In this document: positions 53,445 to 62,336 of the stretch, in pieces
Position numbering within the stretch: position 1 is the stretch's first letter
Layout: every line of letters begins with the position of its first letter
Origin: Williamsia sterculiae
GTDB lineage: Bacteria > Actinomycetota > Actinomycetes > Mycobacteriales > Mycobacteriaceae
Direction: 5' to 3'
DNA length: 64,000 nucleotides
NCBI RefSeq assembly: GCF_900156495.1
Contig: NZ_FTNT01000010.1
Location: 62,001-126,000, forward strand
Notes under the pieces: generated by a model
Seen by the model: only the letters and a program-made list of their open reading frames with translations
Database searches by the model: none
What the model was told of the DNA's origin: nothing
Program-made: the position numbers and the translations under genes

Positions 53445-55436
53445 ATGTCCGTTCATCATCCCCAGGCCAGTGCCGTACGGGAGCTCACCGTGCGCGGGAT
53501 CATCCTCGGCGGGCTCATCACCCTCGTCTTCACCGCGGCCAACGTCTATCTCGGGCTCAAGGTCGGACTGACGTTCGCGACCTCGATCCCTGCTGCGGTC
53601 ATCTCGATGAGCGTTCTGCGCTACTTCGCCAACCACTCGCTGGTGGAGAACAACATCGTCCAGACCATCGCCTCGGCCGCCGGGACGTTGTCGGCGATCA
53701 TCTTCGTGCTCCCCGGCCTGATCATGGTCGGCTGGTGGACCGGGTTCCCCTACTGGACGACGGTGGGTGTGTGCGCACTCGGCGGGATTCTGGGGGTGGC
53801 GTACTCGATCCCGCTGCGCAGAGCGTTGGTCACCGGGTCCGATCTGCCGTACCCGGAGGGTGTCGCCGGCGCCGAGGTGCTCAAGGTGGGCACCTCGGAC
53901 TCCGAGGAGGCAGCCCGCGACAACAAGACCGGACTCCGGACACTGACCATCGCCGCCGTGGTCGCCGTGCTGTTCTCCCTGGCCTCGTCGTTGAAGGTGA
54001 TCAGCAACTCGTTGTCCACCGCATTCAGGGTCGGATCCGGCGGCACGATGGTCGGCGCGAGCCTCTCGATGGCACTCATCGGCGTCGGCCACCTCGTCGG
54101 GCTCACCGTCGGCATAGCGATGTTCATCGGACTGATCATCTCCTTCGGCATTCTGCTTCCTCTCCGCACCGCCGGAAATCTCTCGGCGAGCGATGCTTTG
54201 GCCGACTCCGTGTCCGATGTGTTCTCGTCGGACGTCCGGTTCATCGGCGCCGGAGCGATCGCCGTGGCCGCCGTGTGGACGCTGGTCAAGATCATGCGAC
54301 CCATCGTCACCGGCATCATCGAGTCGGCCAGATCTGCCCGCTTGCGCCGCGGCGGTTCGACGGTGGACATCACCGAACGCGACGTCCCCATTCAGCTCGT
54401 CGCCGCGGTGACGGTGTTGATGCTCCTACCGATCGGGCTGTTGCTGTGGGAGTTCACCGGCGACACCGTGTTGCACGGCAGCGTGGGCGGCATCATCACG
54501 GTCAGCCTGCTGTACATCCTCGTGCTCGGACTGGTGATCGCCGCCGTCTGCGGTTACATGGCCGGGCTGATCGGGTCGTCCAACAGCCCCATCTCGGGTG
54601 TGGGCATCCTCGTCGCGATCAGCGCGGCTCTGCTCATCAAGGTGACGTTCGGCAGCTCCAACGGTTCGCAGACCGAAGCACTCATCGCCTACACCCTGTT
54701 CACCACGGCGGTGGTGTTCGGTGTCGCGACCATCTCCAACGACAATCTGCAAGACCTCAAGACCGGCCAACTGGTCGGGTCCACACCGTGGAAGCAACAG
54801 GTCGCGCTGGTGATCGGGGTGATCTTCGGTTCGGCGGTGATCCCGCCCATCCTCCAGCTGATGCAGAAGGCGTTCGGGTTCGCCGGCGCGCCGGGTGCCG
54901 GCGACGACGCCCTCGCCGCCCCTCAGGCCTCGTTGATCTCGTCGTTGGTGAAAGGCGTTTTCGGCGGTTCGCTCGACTGGGCGTTGATCGGTACCGGTGC
55001 CCTCATCGGCCTCGGGGTGATCGCCGTCGACGAGATCCTGGGCAAGACCACACGCTTCCGACTCCCGCCGCTTGCTGTCGGTTTGGGAATGTATCTGCCG
55101 ATCTCCTTGACACTGGTCATCCCGTTCGGTGCCGTTCTGGGGCACCTCTACAACCGGTGGTCGGAGCGGCGCGCGACCAACGTGGAGCGCACCAAACGAC
55201 TCGGCGTGCTGGTGGCGTGCGGCCTGATCGTCGGCGAGAGTCTGTACGGCGTGGTGTTCGCGGGGATCGTCGCGGGCACGGGCTCGGAGACTCCCCTCGC
55301 CATCGTCGGCGACGGCTTCGACAACTGGGCTCAGTTGCTCGGCCTCGTCGTGTTCGTGCTGCTGGTCGGCTGGTTGTACCGCCGGACGCAGCGGGTGTCG
55401 GAGTCGCCGACGTCTACGGACGCCGCAGCGCGCTGA
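53445..55436 (+). CDS. OPT-family oligopeptide transporter
   Basis: 663-aa integral membrane protein with about 14-16 helices, predicted to import peptides or metal-chelate complexes with protons. OPT signatures: NVYLGLKVGLTFATSIPA, YPEGVAGAEVLKVG and SSNSPISGVGI, with the prokaryotic OPT layout. ATG 53445 has GGAAGGCGG about six bases upstream. It is divergent from the peptide ABC operon and overlaps the 3' end of purF by 23 bp tail to tail. The upstream 284 bp is the longest gene-free stretch and holds both promoters, with no clear operator. Confidence 0.9.
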   Translation: MSVHHPQASAVRELTVRGIILGGLITLVFTAANVYLGLKVGLTFATSIPAAVISMSVLRYFANHSLVENNIVQTIASAAGTLSAIIFVLPGLIMVGWWTGFPYWTTVGVCALGGILGVAYSIPLRRALVTGSDLPYPEGVAGAEVLKVGTSDSEEAARDNKTGLRTLTIAAVVAVLFSLASSLKVISNSLSTAFRVGSGGTMVGASLSMALIGVGHLVGLTVGIAMFIGLIISFGILLPLRTAGNLSASDALADSVSDVFSSDVRFIGAGAIAVAAVWTLVKIMRPIVTGIIESARSARLRRGGSTVDITERDVPIQLVAAVTVLMLLPIGLLLWEFTGDTVLHGSVGGIITVSLLYILVLGLVIAAVCGYMAGLIGSSNSPISGVGILVAISAALLIKVTFGSSNGSQTEALIAYTLFTTAVVFGVATISNDNLQDLKTGQLVGSTPWKQQVALVIGVIFGSAVIPPILQLMQKAFGFAGAPGAGDDALAAPQASLISSLVKGVFGGSLDWALIGTGALIGLGVIAVDEILGKTTRFRLPPLAVGLGMYLPISLTLVIPFGAVLGHLYNRWSERRATNVERTKRLGVLVACGLIVGESLYGVVFAGIVAGTGSETPLAIVGDGFDNWAQLLGLVVFVLLVGWLYRRTQRVSESPTSTDAAAR

Positions 55437-56961
55437 CGTTGTCGTCGGCGACGGCGACGGCGAGATGCTCTTCGTCGCCTGCGGCGTTCTTCAGCATCGT
55501 CTCCAACACCGACTTGCCCATCGCCGTCTCCGTCGGCAGCTCGATCGGATATTTTCCGTCGAAGCATGCCGCACAGAGGTTCTCGGCGGGCTGTTTGGTG
55601 GCGGCGATCATCTCGTCGACGCTGATGTAGGCCAGCGAGTCCGACCCGATCGCGTGCCGGATACCCTCGATCATTCCCTCTTCGGATTCCATGCCGTTGG
55701 CGATGAGTTCGGCGGGTGAGGCGAAGTCGATGCCGTAGAAACAGGGCCACCGCACGGGAGCCGATGCGATCCGCACATGCACCTCGGCGGCACCGGCCTC
55801 ACGCAGCATCCGGATCAGCGCCCGCTGCGTGTTGCCGCGCACGATGGAATCGTCCACCACCACGAGTCGTTTGCCGCGGATGACCTCGCGCAACGGATTG
55901 AGCTTGAGACGGATACCCAGCTGTCGGATGGTCTGCGACGGTTCGATGAACGTGCGTCCCACGTACGCGTTCTTCATCAGCCCCTGGCCGTAGGGGATGC
56001 CGGACTCCTGAGCGAACCCGACCGCGGCCGGTGTCCCCGACTCCGGCACGGGGATCACCAGATCACCCTCGGCCGGCGCCTCACGGGCGAGTCGACGGCC
56101 GATGTCCACCCGTGACGAGTGCACCGACTGGCCGTTGATGACGCTGTCGGGTCGGGCGAGGTAGACGTACTCGAACACGCAACCCTTGGGTGTCGGCTGG
56201 GCGAACCGCTTGGACCGCACCCCATCGGCATCGATGGCCAGCAACTCACCGGGCTCGATGTCTCGCACGTAGGAGGCTCCGACGATGTCGAGGGCCGCGG
56301 TCTCGGACGCGACCACCCAGCCACGATCCAACCGACCGAGACAGAGCGGTCGGACGCCGTGCGGGTCCCGCGCCGCGTACAGCGTGTGCTCGTCCATGAA
56401 AGTCAGGCAGAACGCGCCCCGCAACGACGGCAACAGGTCCATCGCGGCCTGCTCGACGGTGGAGTCGGCGGCACCGTGCGCGAGCAGGGCACCGACGACG
56501 TCGGAATCGGAGGTCGCACCACCCGCGCGGCGGGAGTCCATCAGGCCCAGGGACCGGGCCCGGCTGGCCAGATCGGCGGTGTTGACCAGGTTGCCGTTGT
56601 GTCCGAGGGCGACTCCGGTGCCGGCGTCGGTGGTACGGAAGATCGGCTGCGAGTTCTCCCAGGTGGTGGACCCGGTGGTGCTGTAGCGACAATGCCCGAC
56701 GGCGACGTGGCCCTGCATCGCCGCAAGGGTCTGCTCGTCGAACACCTGACTGACCAGTCCGAGGTCCTTGAACACCAGCACCTGGCTGCCGTCACCGACG
56801 GCGATGCCCGCGGCTTCCTGACCGCGATGCTGCAGGGCATACAGCCCGTAGTAGGTGAGCTTGGCGACTTCCTCGCCGGGAGCCCAGACACCGAAGACTC
56901 CACATTCCTCGCGGGGCTCGTTCTCGGGTACATCCACTTGGTCGGCGGACAGCTCGCTCAC
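55414..56961 (-). CDS. purF: Amidophosphoribosyltransferase
   Basis: Commits PRPP to purine synthesis by transferring the glutamine amide nitrogen. The N-terminal nucleophile glutaminase domain has the catalytic Cys in EECGVFGVW; the first 15 or so residues are a propeptide normally removed. The C-terminal phosphoribosyltransferase domain carries the PRPP loop VVVDDSIVRGNT. The 515 aa length and CAACFDGKYP (iron-sulfur-type Cys region) fit actinobacterial PurF. Start GTG 56961 with AGGGAG five bases upstream; earlier GTGs lie in the promoter. Confidence 0.97.
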   Translation of the reverse strand: MSELSADQVDVPENEPREECGVFGVWAPGEEVAKLTYYGLYALQHRGQEAAGIAVGDGSQVLVFKDLGLVSQVFDEQTLAAMQGHVAVGHCRYSTTGSTTWENSQPIFRTTDAGTGVALGHNGNLVNTADLASRARSLGLMDSRRAGGATSDSDVVGALLAHGAADSTVEQAAMDLLPSLRGAFCLTFMDEHTLYAARDPHGVRPLCLGRLDRGWVVASETAALDIVGASYVRDIEPGELLAIDADGVRSKRFAQPTPKGCVFEYVYLARPDSVINGQSVHSSRVDIGRRLAREAPAEGDLVIPVPESGTPAAVGFAQESGIPYGQGLMKNAYVGRTFIEPSQTIRQLGIRLKLNPLREVIRGKRLVVVDDSIVRGNTQRALIRMLREAGAAEVHVRIASAPVRWPCFYGIDFASPAELIANGMESEEGMIEGIRHAIGSDSLAYISVDEMIAATKQPAENLCAACFDGKYPIELPTETAMGKSVLETMLKNAAGDEEHLAVAVADDNVSALRRP

Positions 56962-56994
56962 GGGCACTCCCTGGGCTGGTTGGGCGTGGGGCCG

Positions 56995-57000
56995 AGTGTA
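56995..57000 (-). promoter_or_regulatory. purF -10 box
   Basis: TACACT on the minus strand (57000-56995), giving a leader of about 27 nt that includes the AGGGAG ribosome-binding site. Confidence 0.4.
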
Positions 57001-57082
57001 CGGCGGGGCCGACGCCGGAGGCGAATCATCACCCACGACCACTCGGTGTGTCTCGGCCCTGCCAACCGTGTCCGGAGGGGTG

Positions 57083-57490
57083 TTATTCCCCCGGCCTGCG
57101 GTTCTGCAGCGGGATCACCGGCAGGTGATCGGCGATCTCGCCCGCTCGCGACCCCGACGCAGTCAGCTCTCCGCGCGCCGCCGCGTCCTCGACGCCGAGC
57201 AGCCCCCCGGCCAGCAGCAGCCAGGTACGGGGATCGGTCTCGACGACGTTCGGTGGGGTTCCCCGGGTGTGCCGAGGGCCGGGGATGCACTGCACCGCGA
57301 CGAACGGTGGCACCCGGACCTCCACCGATGCCCCGGGAGCGTCCTGGGCCAGCGCGCGGGCGGTCAAACGCACCGCAGCGGCGAGGGCGGGACGCGGCGG
57401 GGGTGGCGCGGTGTCGTCGTGCAGCCACTCGGCGACGGCGAGCATCGCGTCCCGGACCTCAGCGGCGTCGACGGGCTTCTTGTTCGGCAT
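57083..57490 (-). CDS. Sterol-carrier-like family protein (Rv0807-like)
   Basis: 135-aa conserved protein adjacent to purF, as Rv0807 is in M. tuberculosis; annotated in that family as sterol-carrier-like. Visible parts are VRLTARALAQDAPGASVEVRV and the FVAVQCIPGPRHTRGTPPNVVE segment leading to TWLLLAGG. Substrate and role are unknown; conservation next to purF suggests a general housekeeping role. ATG 57490 has CACACT seven bases upstream, a weak leaderless-type signal. Confidence 0.8.
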   Translation of the reverse strand: MPNKKPVDAAEVRDAMLAVAEWLHDDTAPPPPRPALAAAVRLTARALAQDAPGASVEVRVPPFVAVQCIPGPRHTRGTPPNVVETDPRTWLLLAGGLLGVEDAAARGELTASGSRAGEIADHLPVIPLQNRRPGE

Positions 57491-57545
57491 CGAGTGCAGT
57501 GTGCCCGCCGGCCCGGACGGCCGGTGATGGTGGCTGCCGCTCTCG

Positions 57546-57986
57546 TCACACGTGCAGTCCGGTGAACGGCGCGACCGGGATGTTGCGGATCACGAACCAG
57601 ACGGCGATCACCACGAGTGTGACCGCCGGGGCGTACCGGAGGTGTTGCCAACCGGGCAACCGGCGACCGCGGACCCGCCCGACGATCCAGGTGACGTACG
57701 CGGTCATCAGGAGCACCACCCCGACCAACGCGACGGCGTTGTAGTGCAGGGCGGCGGGCACGTCGCCGTGCAGCAGCGCGTAGATCATCCGGCACCCGCC
57801 ACACCCCGGACAGTCGATACCGAAGAGCGCCTTGGTCGGACAGACCGGGATGATCCCGCCCGGGGTGGTCGGATCGGCGAACCAGATCGCGGCGCACCCG
57901 GCGGCGGCCGCGACACCGACCGCCGCAGGCGCGGCGAGCGCCGTGCTCACCGCGGCCGGGCCGCGCGGCGGCTCCTGCACGGTCAC
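57546..57986 (-). CDS. DUF2752 membrane protein
   Basis: 146-aa membrane protein with about three helices and the DUF2752 signature CPTKALFGIDCPGCGGCRM, in which several cysteines lie near the membrane surface. Function unknown; the family is common in bacteria without assigned role. The GTG start at 57986 overlaps the stop of the CD225-type gene (GTGA), so the two small membrane proteins are coupled. The longer ORF to 58121 is antisense-like Arg/His-rich sequence. Confidence 0.85.
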   Translation of the reverse strand: MTVQEPPRGPAAVSTALAAPAAVGVAAAAGCAAIWFADPTTPGGIIPVCPTKALFGIDCPGCGGCRMIYALLHGDVPAALHYNAVALVGVVLLMTAYVTWIVGRVRGRRLPGWQHLRYAPAVTLVVIAVWFVIRNIPVAPFTGLHV

Positions 57987-58462
57987 AACGTGGTGGTGGT
58001 GGAGTATTCGGTGTCGGGAAGGTCGTTGATGTGGTCCACCAGCACGACGAACAGGACGATGTAGACGACGACAACGATGAGGATGATCAGGGCGCCGGAC
58101 ACGGCACCCCAGATCGCCCACTTCTTCGCATCCGCGGAGGCCTTCTGCGCACCCGCCACATCACCCTGCGCCCACAGGGTGTTGACCGACCCCGCCTTGA
58201 CGATGGAGACGATCCCGAACGGCAGGCAGCACAGGATGGTGGTCAGGATGCCCCACACCATGTAGTTCTCCGGGGGTGGGCCCTGCGGCGGCCCGGGCTG
58301 CCACCCGGGTGCGCCGTAGGCGGGTTGCCCGTACGCCGGCGGCTGGCCGTAACCCTGCGGCTGGCCGTACGGGGGCTGTTGACCGTATTGGGGTTGGTCG
58401 TACGGGGGTTGGTCGCCGTACCGGGGTTGTTCACCGTCGGGTTTGTCCCACGGATTGCTCAT
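57983..58462 (-). CDS. CD225/dispanin-like membrane protein with YGQP repeats
   Basis: 159 aa. Residues 1-65 are a low-complexity Tyr/Gln/Pro-rich tail with repeated YGQP units; residues 68-140 are a CD225/dispanin-type domain with two helices (MVWGILTTILCCLPFGIVSI, then IWGAVSGALIILIVVVV). In bacteria the role is unknown. ATG 58462 has GGAGGGGAG upstream. Coupled to the DUF2752 gene. Confidence 0.88.
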   Translation of the reverse strand: MSNPWDKPDGEQPRYGDQPPYDQPQYGQQPPYGQPQGYGQPPAYGQPAYGAPGWQPGPPQGPPPENYMVWGILTTILCCLPFGIVSIVKAGSVNTLWAQGDVAGAQKASADAKKWAIWGAVSGALIILIVVVVYIVLFVVLVDHINDLPDTEYSTTTTL

Positions 58463-58542
58463 CGGGTGCCGACTCCCCTCCGGTATGTGAAGAACAGATC
58501 ATCACCCTACATAGCCCGGCATCGAGGTGACACGATTGCGCG

Positions 58543-60051
58543 ATGGGCACCGATGTGAGCAGCCGCGAGTTCACCCGCGACGACCGCACCCGGTTCCGCG
58601 CACAGGTACACCGCGGAACCGACGCCATCGCCCGGATGCTCGCCGAGAACATGTTCACCGACCACGGGCGGCCACCGGAACCGCTGCTCGGCATGGAGGT
58701 GGAGCTCAACCTCATCGATCGCGCGATGAACCCCGCCATGGCCAACACCACCACTCTGGCCGCCATCGCCGACCCCGACTATCAGACGGAACTGGGCCAG
58801 TTCAACATCGAGATCAACGTCGCGCCACGACCATTGGTCGGTGACGAGACCATCACGTTGGAACAGGCACTGCGGTCGTCGCTGAACCGCGCCGAGCGAC
58901 AGGCCGCAGCCACCGACACCCACCTGGTGATGATCGGCATGTTGCCCACCCTGCGCACCGAGCACCTGGGCCACCAATGGATCTCGGCCAACCCCCGGTA
59001 CGACCTGCTCAACCAACAGATAGTCGCCGCTCGCGGTGAGGACATCGAGATCGACATCGATGGGGTTCCGCTGGCCGACGAGCGGGTCGGCGAGCGCCTG
59101 CACACCACCACCGACTCCATCCTGCCCGAGGCCGCATGCACCTCGGTCCAGCTGCACCTGCGGGTCGCGCCGGAACACTTCGCCGCGCATTGGAATGCGG
59201 CTCAGGCGATCTCGGGGGTGCAGGTGGCGGTGGCCGCGAACTCGCCGTTCTTCGCCGAACACGCGCTGTGGCACGAGAGTCGCATCCCGGTGTTCGAGCA
59301 GGCCACCGACACCCGGCCTCTGGAGCTGAAGAATCAGGGTGTGCGACCGCGGGTGTGGTTCGGCGAGCGCTGGATCACCACCATCTTCGATCTGTTCGAG
59401 GAGAACACCCGGTACTTCCCCGCGCTGCTGCCGGTCTGCTCCGACGACGACCCGCTCCGACAACTCGACGCCGGGGAGGTCCCCGGCCTCGACGAGTTGC
59501 GCCTGCACAACGGCACGATCTACCGCTGGAACCGGCCGGTGTACGACGTGGTCGACGGCCATGCGCACCTGCGGATCGAGAACCGGGTGCTTCCCGCCGG
59601 TCCGACGGTGCTCGACACCATGTCCAACGCCGCCCTGTACTACGGGATGGTGCGTGGTCTGGTGGATGCCGATCGTCCGCTGTGGTCTCGCATGTCGTTC
59701 AACGCGGCGTCCGAGAACCTGCACTCCGGGGCACGCGACGGCCTGGACGCGCAACTGTACTGGCCCGACATCGGATGGGTGCGTCCGGACGAGCTGATCC
59801 TGCGTCGGCTGCTGCCGCTGGCCGATCGCGGTCTCGACGCCTTCGGGGTGAGTGACAAGGCCCGGTCCCGCTACCTGTCGGTCATCGAGGGCCGGTGTCT
59901 GACCCGGCAGACCGGGGCCGCCTGGCAGCGGCAGACCGTCTCCGCCCGCGAGGCCGCGGGTGACAGCCGCCCACAGGCCCTGGCAGGCATGCTCCGCGAT
60001 TACGCCGTGCTCATGCACGAGGGCGAGCCGGTGCACACCTGGCCGGTGTGA
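58543..60051 (+). CDS. Glutamate-cysteine ligase family 2 (GCS2) protein
   Basis: 502-aa ATP-dependent carboxylate-amine ligase family protein. GMEVELNLIDRAMNP near residue 49 supplies the acidic residues expected at the metal/substrate site, and YQTELGQFNIEINVAPRPL is the second family block. The reaction is ATP-driven peptide-bond formation on a glutamate-like substrate. Gamma-glutamylcysteine synthesis (as EgtA in ergothioneine synthesis) is possible, but no ergothioneine genes are nearby. CACGAT lies six bases before the ATG. The PhyH dioxygenase gene follows 51 bp downstream on the same strand. Confidence 0.8.
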   Translation: MGTDVSSREFTRDDRTRFRAQVHRGTDAIARMLAENMFTDHGRPPEPLLGMEVELNLIDRAMNPAMANTTTLAAIADPDYQTELGQFNIEINVAPRPLVGDETITLEQALRSSLNRAERQAAATDTHLVMIGMLPTLRTEHLGHQWISANPRYDLLNQQIVAARGEDIEIDIDGVPLADERVGERLHTTTDSILPEAACTSVQLHLRVAPEHFAAHWNAAQAISGVQVAVAANSPFFAEHALWHESRIPVFEQATDTRPLELKNQGVRPRVWFGERWITTIFDLFEENTRYFPALLPVCSDDDPLRQLDAGEVPGLDELRLHNGTIYRWNRPVYDVVDGHAHLRIENRVLPAGPTVLDTMSNAALYYGMVRGLVDADRPLWSRMSFNAASENLHSGARDGLDAQLYWPDIGWVRPDELILRRLLPLADRGLDAFGVSDKARSRYLSVIEGRCLTRQTGAAWQRQTVSAREAAGDSRPQALAGMLRDYAVLMHEGEPVHTWPV

Positions 60052-60090
60052 GGCGAGGTGTTCCACCGCGCGATCTCCCGCGGGCGGGCC

Positions 60091-60096
60091 TAGGCT
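60091..60096 (+). promoter_or_regulatory. Leaderless -10 box of the PhyH gene
   Basis: TAGGCT at 60091-60096, six bases before GTG 60103. It indicates that the dioxygenase has its own promoter despite being close to the GCS2 gene. Confidence 0.55.
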
Positions 60097-60102
60097 CGGC
60101 AG

Positions 60103-60948
60103 GTGAGCTTTCCGACGGACACCGGCGTGTTCGGACCAGACGACCTGGACCGCTTGATCTGGTTCTACGACATGCACGGATACGCCGTGCTACGGGGCAT
60201 GCTCACCGAGCCCGACGTGGCTACCGTCGAGAGTGAATGCCGAGCAGCACAACTGGCCGTCGTCGACGGTGGTCTCGACCCGCGCCACGGATCCACGGTG
60301 TTCCTGGACGAGGTGGGTAAGGCCGAGAAGTTCGCCAACTACGTCGAATACGTCAACGAGCTCTCCGGCGGGGTGCGATCGGCCGTGGAGCACCCCCTGT
60401 TGATCGCCCTGATGCGCCGGATACTCGGGCCCGATGCCTGGCTGCGGGCACACGAGCAGTTCGGGGTGGTCTACCAGGACGCGCGGCCCGGCAGGGAATC
60501 CGGGTACAGCCGCATTGGCTGGCACTCGGATTGGCAGGCCAGTCCGAGTCTGGACGTGTGGCCGTCCACGGCCTTCACCGTGCACATCGACGGGACCAGC
60601 CCGGCCAATGGCTTCCTACGGGTGGTGCCCGGTAGTCACCTGTGGGCCACCCCGGCCCCCTACCGCAACATCAACGGCGTCAGCGTGCCTGCGACCGCCC
60701 GGTCCACCGGCGGCCGCACCGACCGCACCTCGCCCTTCGCCATGCCGCTGGGGTTCGACAAGGTTCCCGGTGAGGTGGGTGTGTACGCCGACCGCGGCGA
60801 CATCATCCTGCACGACTGCTACCTCTGGCACTCCGCGGCCCGTGCCACCGATGACACCGCGCTACGGCGCCACGTCCGCGGCGGATTCTTCGGCGGAGTG
60901 CGGCCACCGGTCGGGGTCGAGGAGTTCATCAAGAACGCCGCGCGCTGA
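60103..60948 (+). CDS. Phytanoyl-CoA dioxygenase (PhyH) family protein
   Basis: 281-aa Fe(II)/2-oxoglutarate-dependent oxygenase. The iron site is visible: WHSDW supplies His and Asp, and the distal His is in LHDCYLWHSA. Arg in the following RRHVRGGFF segment may bind 2-oxoglutarate. PhyH-family enzymes hydroxylate small molecules, among them amino acid derivatives and ectoine; the substrate here is unknown. GTG 60103 is six bases after TAGGCT. Ends before a convergent AraC-type regulator. Confidence 0.9.
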   Translation: MSFPTDTGVFGPDDLDRLIWFYDMHGYAVLRGMLTEPDVATVESECRAAQLAVVDGGLDPRHGSTVFLDEVGKAEKFANYVEYVNELSGGVRSAVEHPLLIALMRRILGPDAWLRAHEQFGVVYQDARPGRESGYSRIGWHSDWQASPSLDVWPSTAFTVHIDGTSPANGFLRVVPGSHLWATPAPYRNINGVSVPATARSTGGRTDRTSPFAMPLGFDKVPGEVGVYADRGDIILHDCYLWHSAARATDDTALRRHVRGGFFGGVRPPVGVEEFIKNAAR

Positions 60949-61012
60949 TCTCGTGACCGGACCTGTCGCGGCTGCGGATGTCGCTTCCGGGTTCGCGGTA
61001 ATCGTGCAGCGC

Positions 61013-61813
61013 TCAGCCGGATCGGGGCGTGAGCCGGGCGAACCGCGCGGGCGTGGTCCCGACCAACCGCGTGAAATGTCGGTTGAGGTGCGACTGGTCG
61101 TGGAATCCGACGGCCGTCGCCACGGCGGCCGGGCTCTGCCCGCAGAGCAGCATTTTCCGAGCGAGTTGCACTCTGCGGCTGATCAGGTATCGGTGTGGGG
61201 CGATTCCGAACTCGCGTGAGAACGAGCGAACCAGATGGGTCTGTTCCGCGTGGAGAACGGCTGCTGCTTGATCAAGGGTGACGCCGATGGGGATCCGACT
61301 GTCGATGAGGTCGCGCAGTGATCGCGCCAACGACGAATCGACACACCCGACGGACTCGCCGACGCTGTTGCGCAGGTGCTGTTGTGTCCGCTCCAGGATG
61401 AACGCCAGCCGGCTCTGCGCCTCCAACTCATCCCCGGGCCGCGCCAGCGCCGAGTGCAACGCGTGCACACGATCACGCAGGCGCGCATCACGCAGGGCGG
61501 GGGTGTCGACGGCTGAGCCGACACCGTCGAGCATCGACCGCTCGAGGTAGAGCACCCGCTTGCGAAAACCCGACGCGGTGACTGCCCGTCCGTCGTGCGG
61601 CACATGCGGCGGCAACACGGTGACGACCTGCTGCATCGCTCCGTGTTCGCGGCCGTCCAGGTCGTACGAGATCGCGCCGGAATCGACGATCAGCAGAGTC
61701 CACGAATCGTGGGTGTGCCGTGGGTATGCGTAGTCGACGAAACGAGCGTGGAATACCTCTTCGATCCCCTTGACGGCGGGCCGCCACGCTCGGACGTCGG
61801 ACTCCTCATCCAC
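61013..61813 (-). CDS. AraC-family transcriptional regulator
   Basis: 266-aa regulator with an N-terminal cupin-like AraC_binding domain (RHTHDSWTLLIVDSGAISYD, shown as far as RHTHDSW) and a C-terminal HTH_18 domain (ALVHAEQTHLVRSF-like helix, and SPAAVATAVGFHDQSHLNRH). I use GTG 61813 because TACGTT lies six bases upstream (61825-61820); the TTG at 61828 is the earlier alternative. It is divergent from the DUF2000 gene, 49 bp apart, so control of that gene is likely. Convergent with the PhyH gene. Confidence 0.93.
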   Translation of the reverse strand: MDEESDVRAWRPAVKGIEEVFHARFVDYAYPRHTHDSWTLLIVDSGAISYDLDGREHGAMQQVVTVLPPHVPHDGRAVTASGFRKRVLYLERSMLDGVGSAVDTPALRDARLRDRVHALHSALARPGDELEAQSRLAFILERTQQHLRNSVGESVGCVDSSLARSLRDLIDSRIPIGVTLDQAAAVLHAEQTHLVRSFSREFGIAPHRYLISRRVQLARKMLLCGQSPAAVATAVGFHDQSHLNRHFTRLVGTTPARFARLTPRSG

Positions 61814-61819
61814 GCCAAG

Positions 61820-61825
61820 AACGTA
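61820..61825 (-). promoter_or_regulatory. Leaderless -10 box of the araC-type gene
   Basis: On the minus strand TACGTT (61825-61820) lies six bases before GTG 61813. The whole 49-bp gap to the DUF2000 start is available for autoregulation. Confidence 0.5.
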
Positions 61826-61862
61826 CAAGACATGACCCCGGTCCGCGGCTCACGATCGACCG

Positions 61863-62306
61863 ATGGAGACAGTCGAGGACCCCCGCCCCATCCCTGTTCG
61901 CCCCGCTTCCAAGATCGCGGTGCTCCTCCGCGACGACCTCGAGGTCTGGCAGCGACTCAACATCACGTCCTTCCTGACCAGCGGCATCGCAGCGGCGAAC
62001 CCCGACGTTATCGGCGAGCCGTATGTGGATGCGGACGGAACCGATTACCTCGCGATGTTCCGCCAGCCCGTGCTGGTGTTCGCGGGCTCTGCCGAGACGC
62101 TGGGAAAGGCACGGTCGCGGGCATTCGAGCGCTCCGTGCGGATATCGATCTTCACCGCGGACCTGTTCTCGACGCGCAATGACCACGACAATCGGGCCGC
62201 GGTGCGTGCCGTCGGGCGAGCGGACCTCGACCTGGTGGGCATCGGCCTGTACGCACAGCGCAACATCGTGGACAAGATCGTCAAAGGGGTTCACATGCAT
62301 CCATGA
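61863..62306 (+). CDS. DUF2000-family protein
   Basis: 147-aa DUF2000 protein. The family has a ferredoxin-like to peptidyl-tRNA-hydrolase-like fold and no assigned reaction. Visible segments are KIAVLLRDDLEVWQRLNITS, shown as KIAVLLRDDLEVW, then LAMFRQPVLVFAG, and the late DLDLVGIGLYAQRNIVDK. Genes of this family often sit beside AraC/GNAT regulators, as here, where it is divergent from an AraC gene. CACGAT six bases before the ATG is a weak leaderless-type signal. Confidence 0.85.
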   Translation: METVEDPRPIPVRPASKIAVLLRDDLEVWQRLNITSFLTSGIAAANPDVIGEPYVDADGTDYLAMFRQPVLVFAGSAETLGKARSRAFERSVRISIFTADLFSTRNDHDNRAAVRAVGRADLDLVGIGLYAQRNIVDKIVKGVHMHP

Positions 62307-62336
62307 CTCCGGACCCATTCCTCACGAACCCATCCT

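Noticed and set aside
56119-57744. 541-codon plus-strand frame across purF and its neighbours
   Set aside because: Crosses several real genes and two promoters in antisense, with Arg/Pro-rich low complexity.
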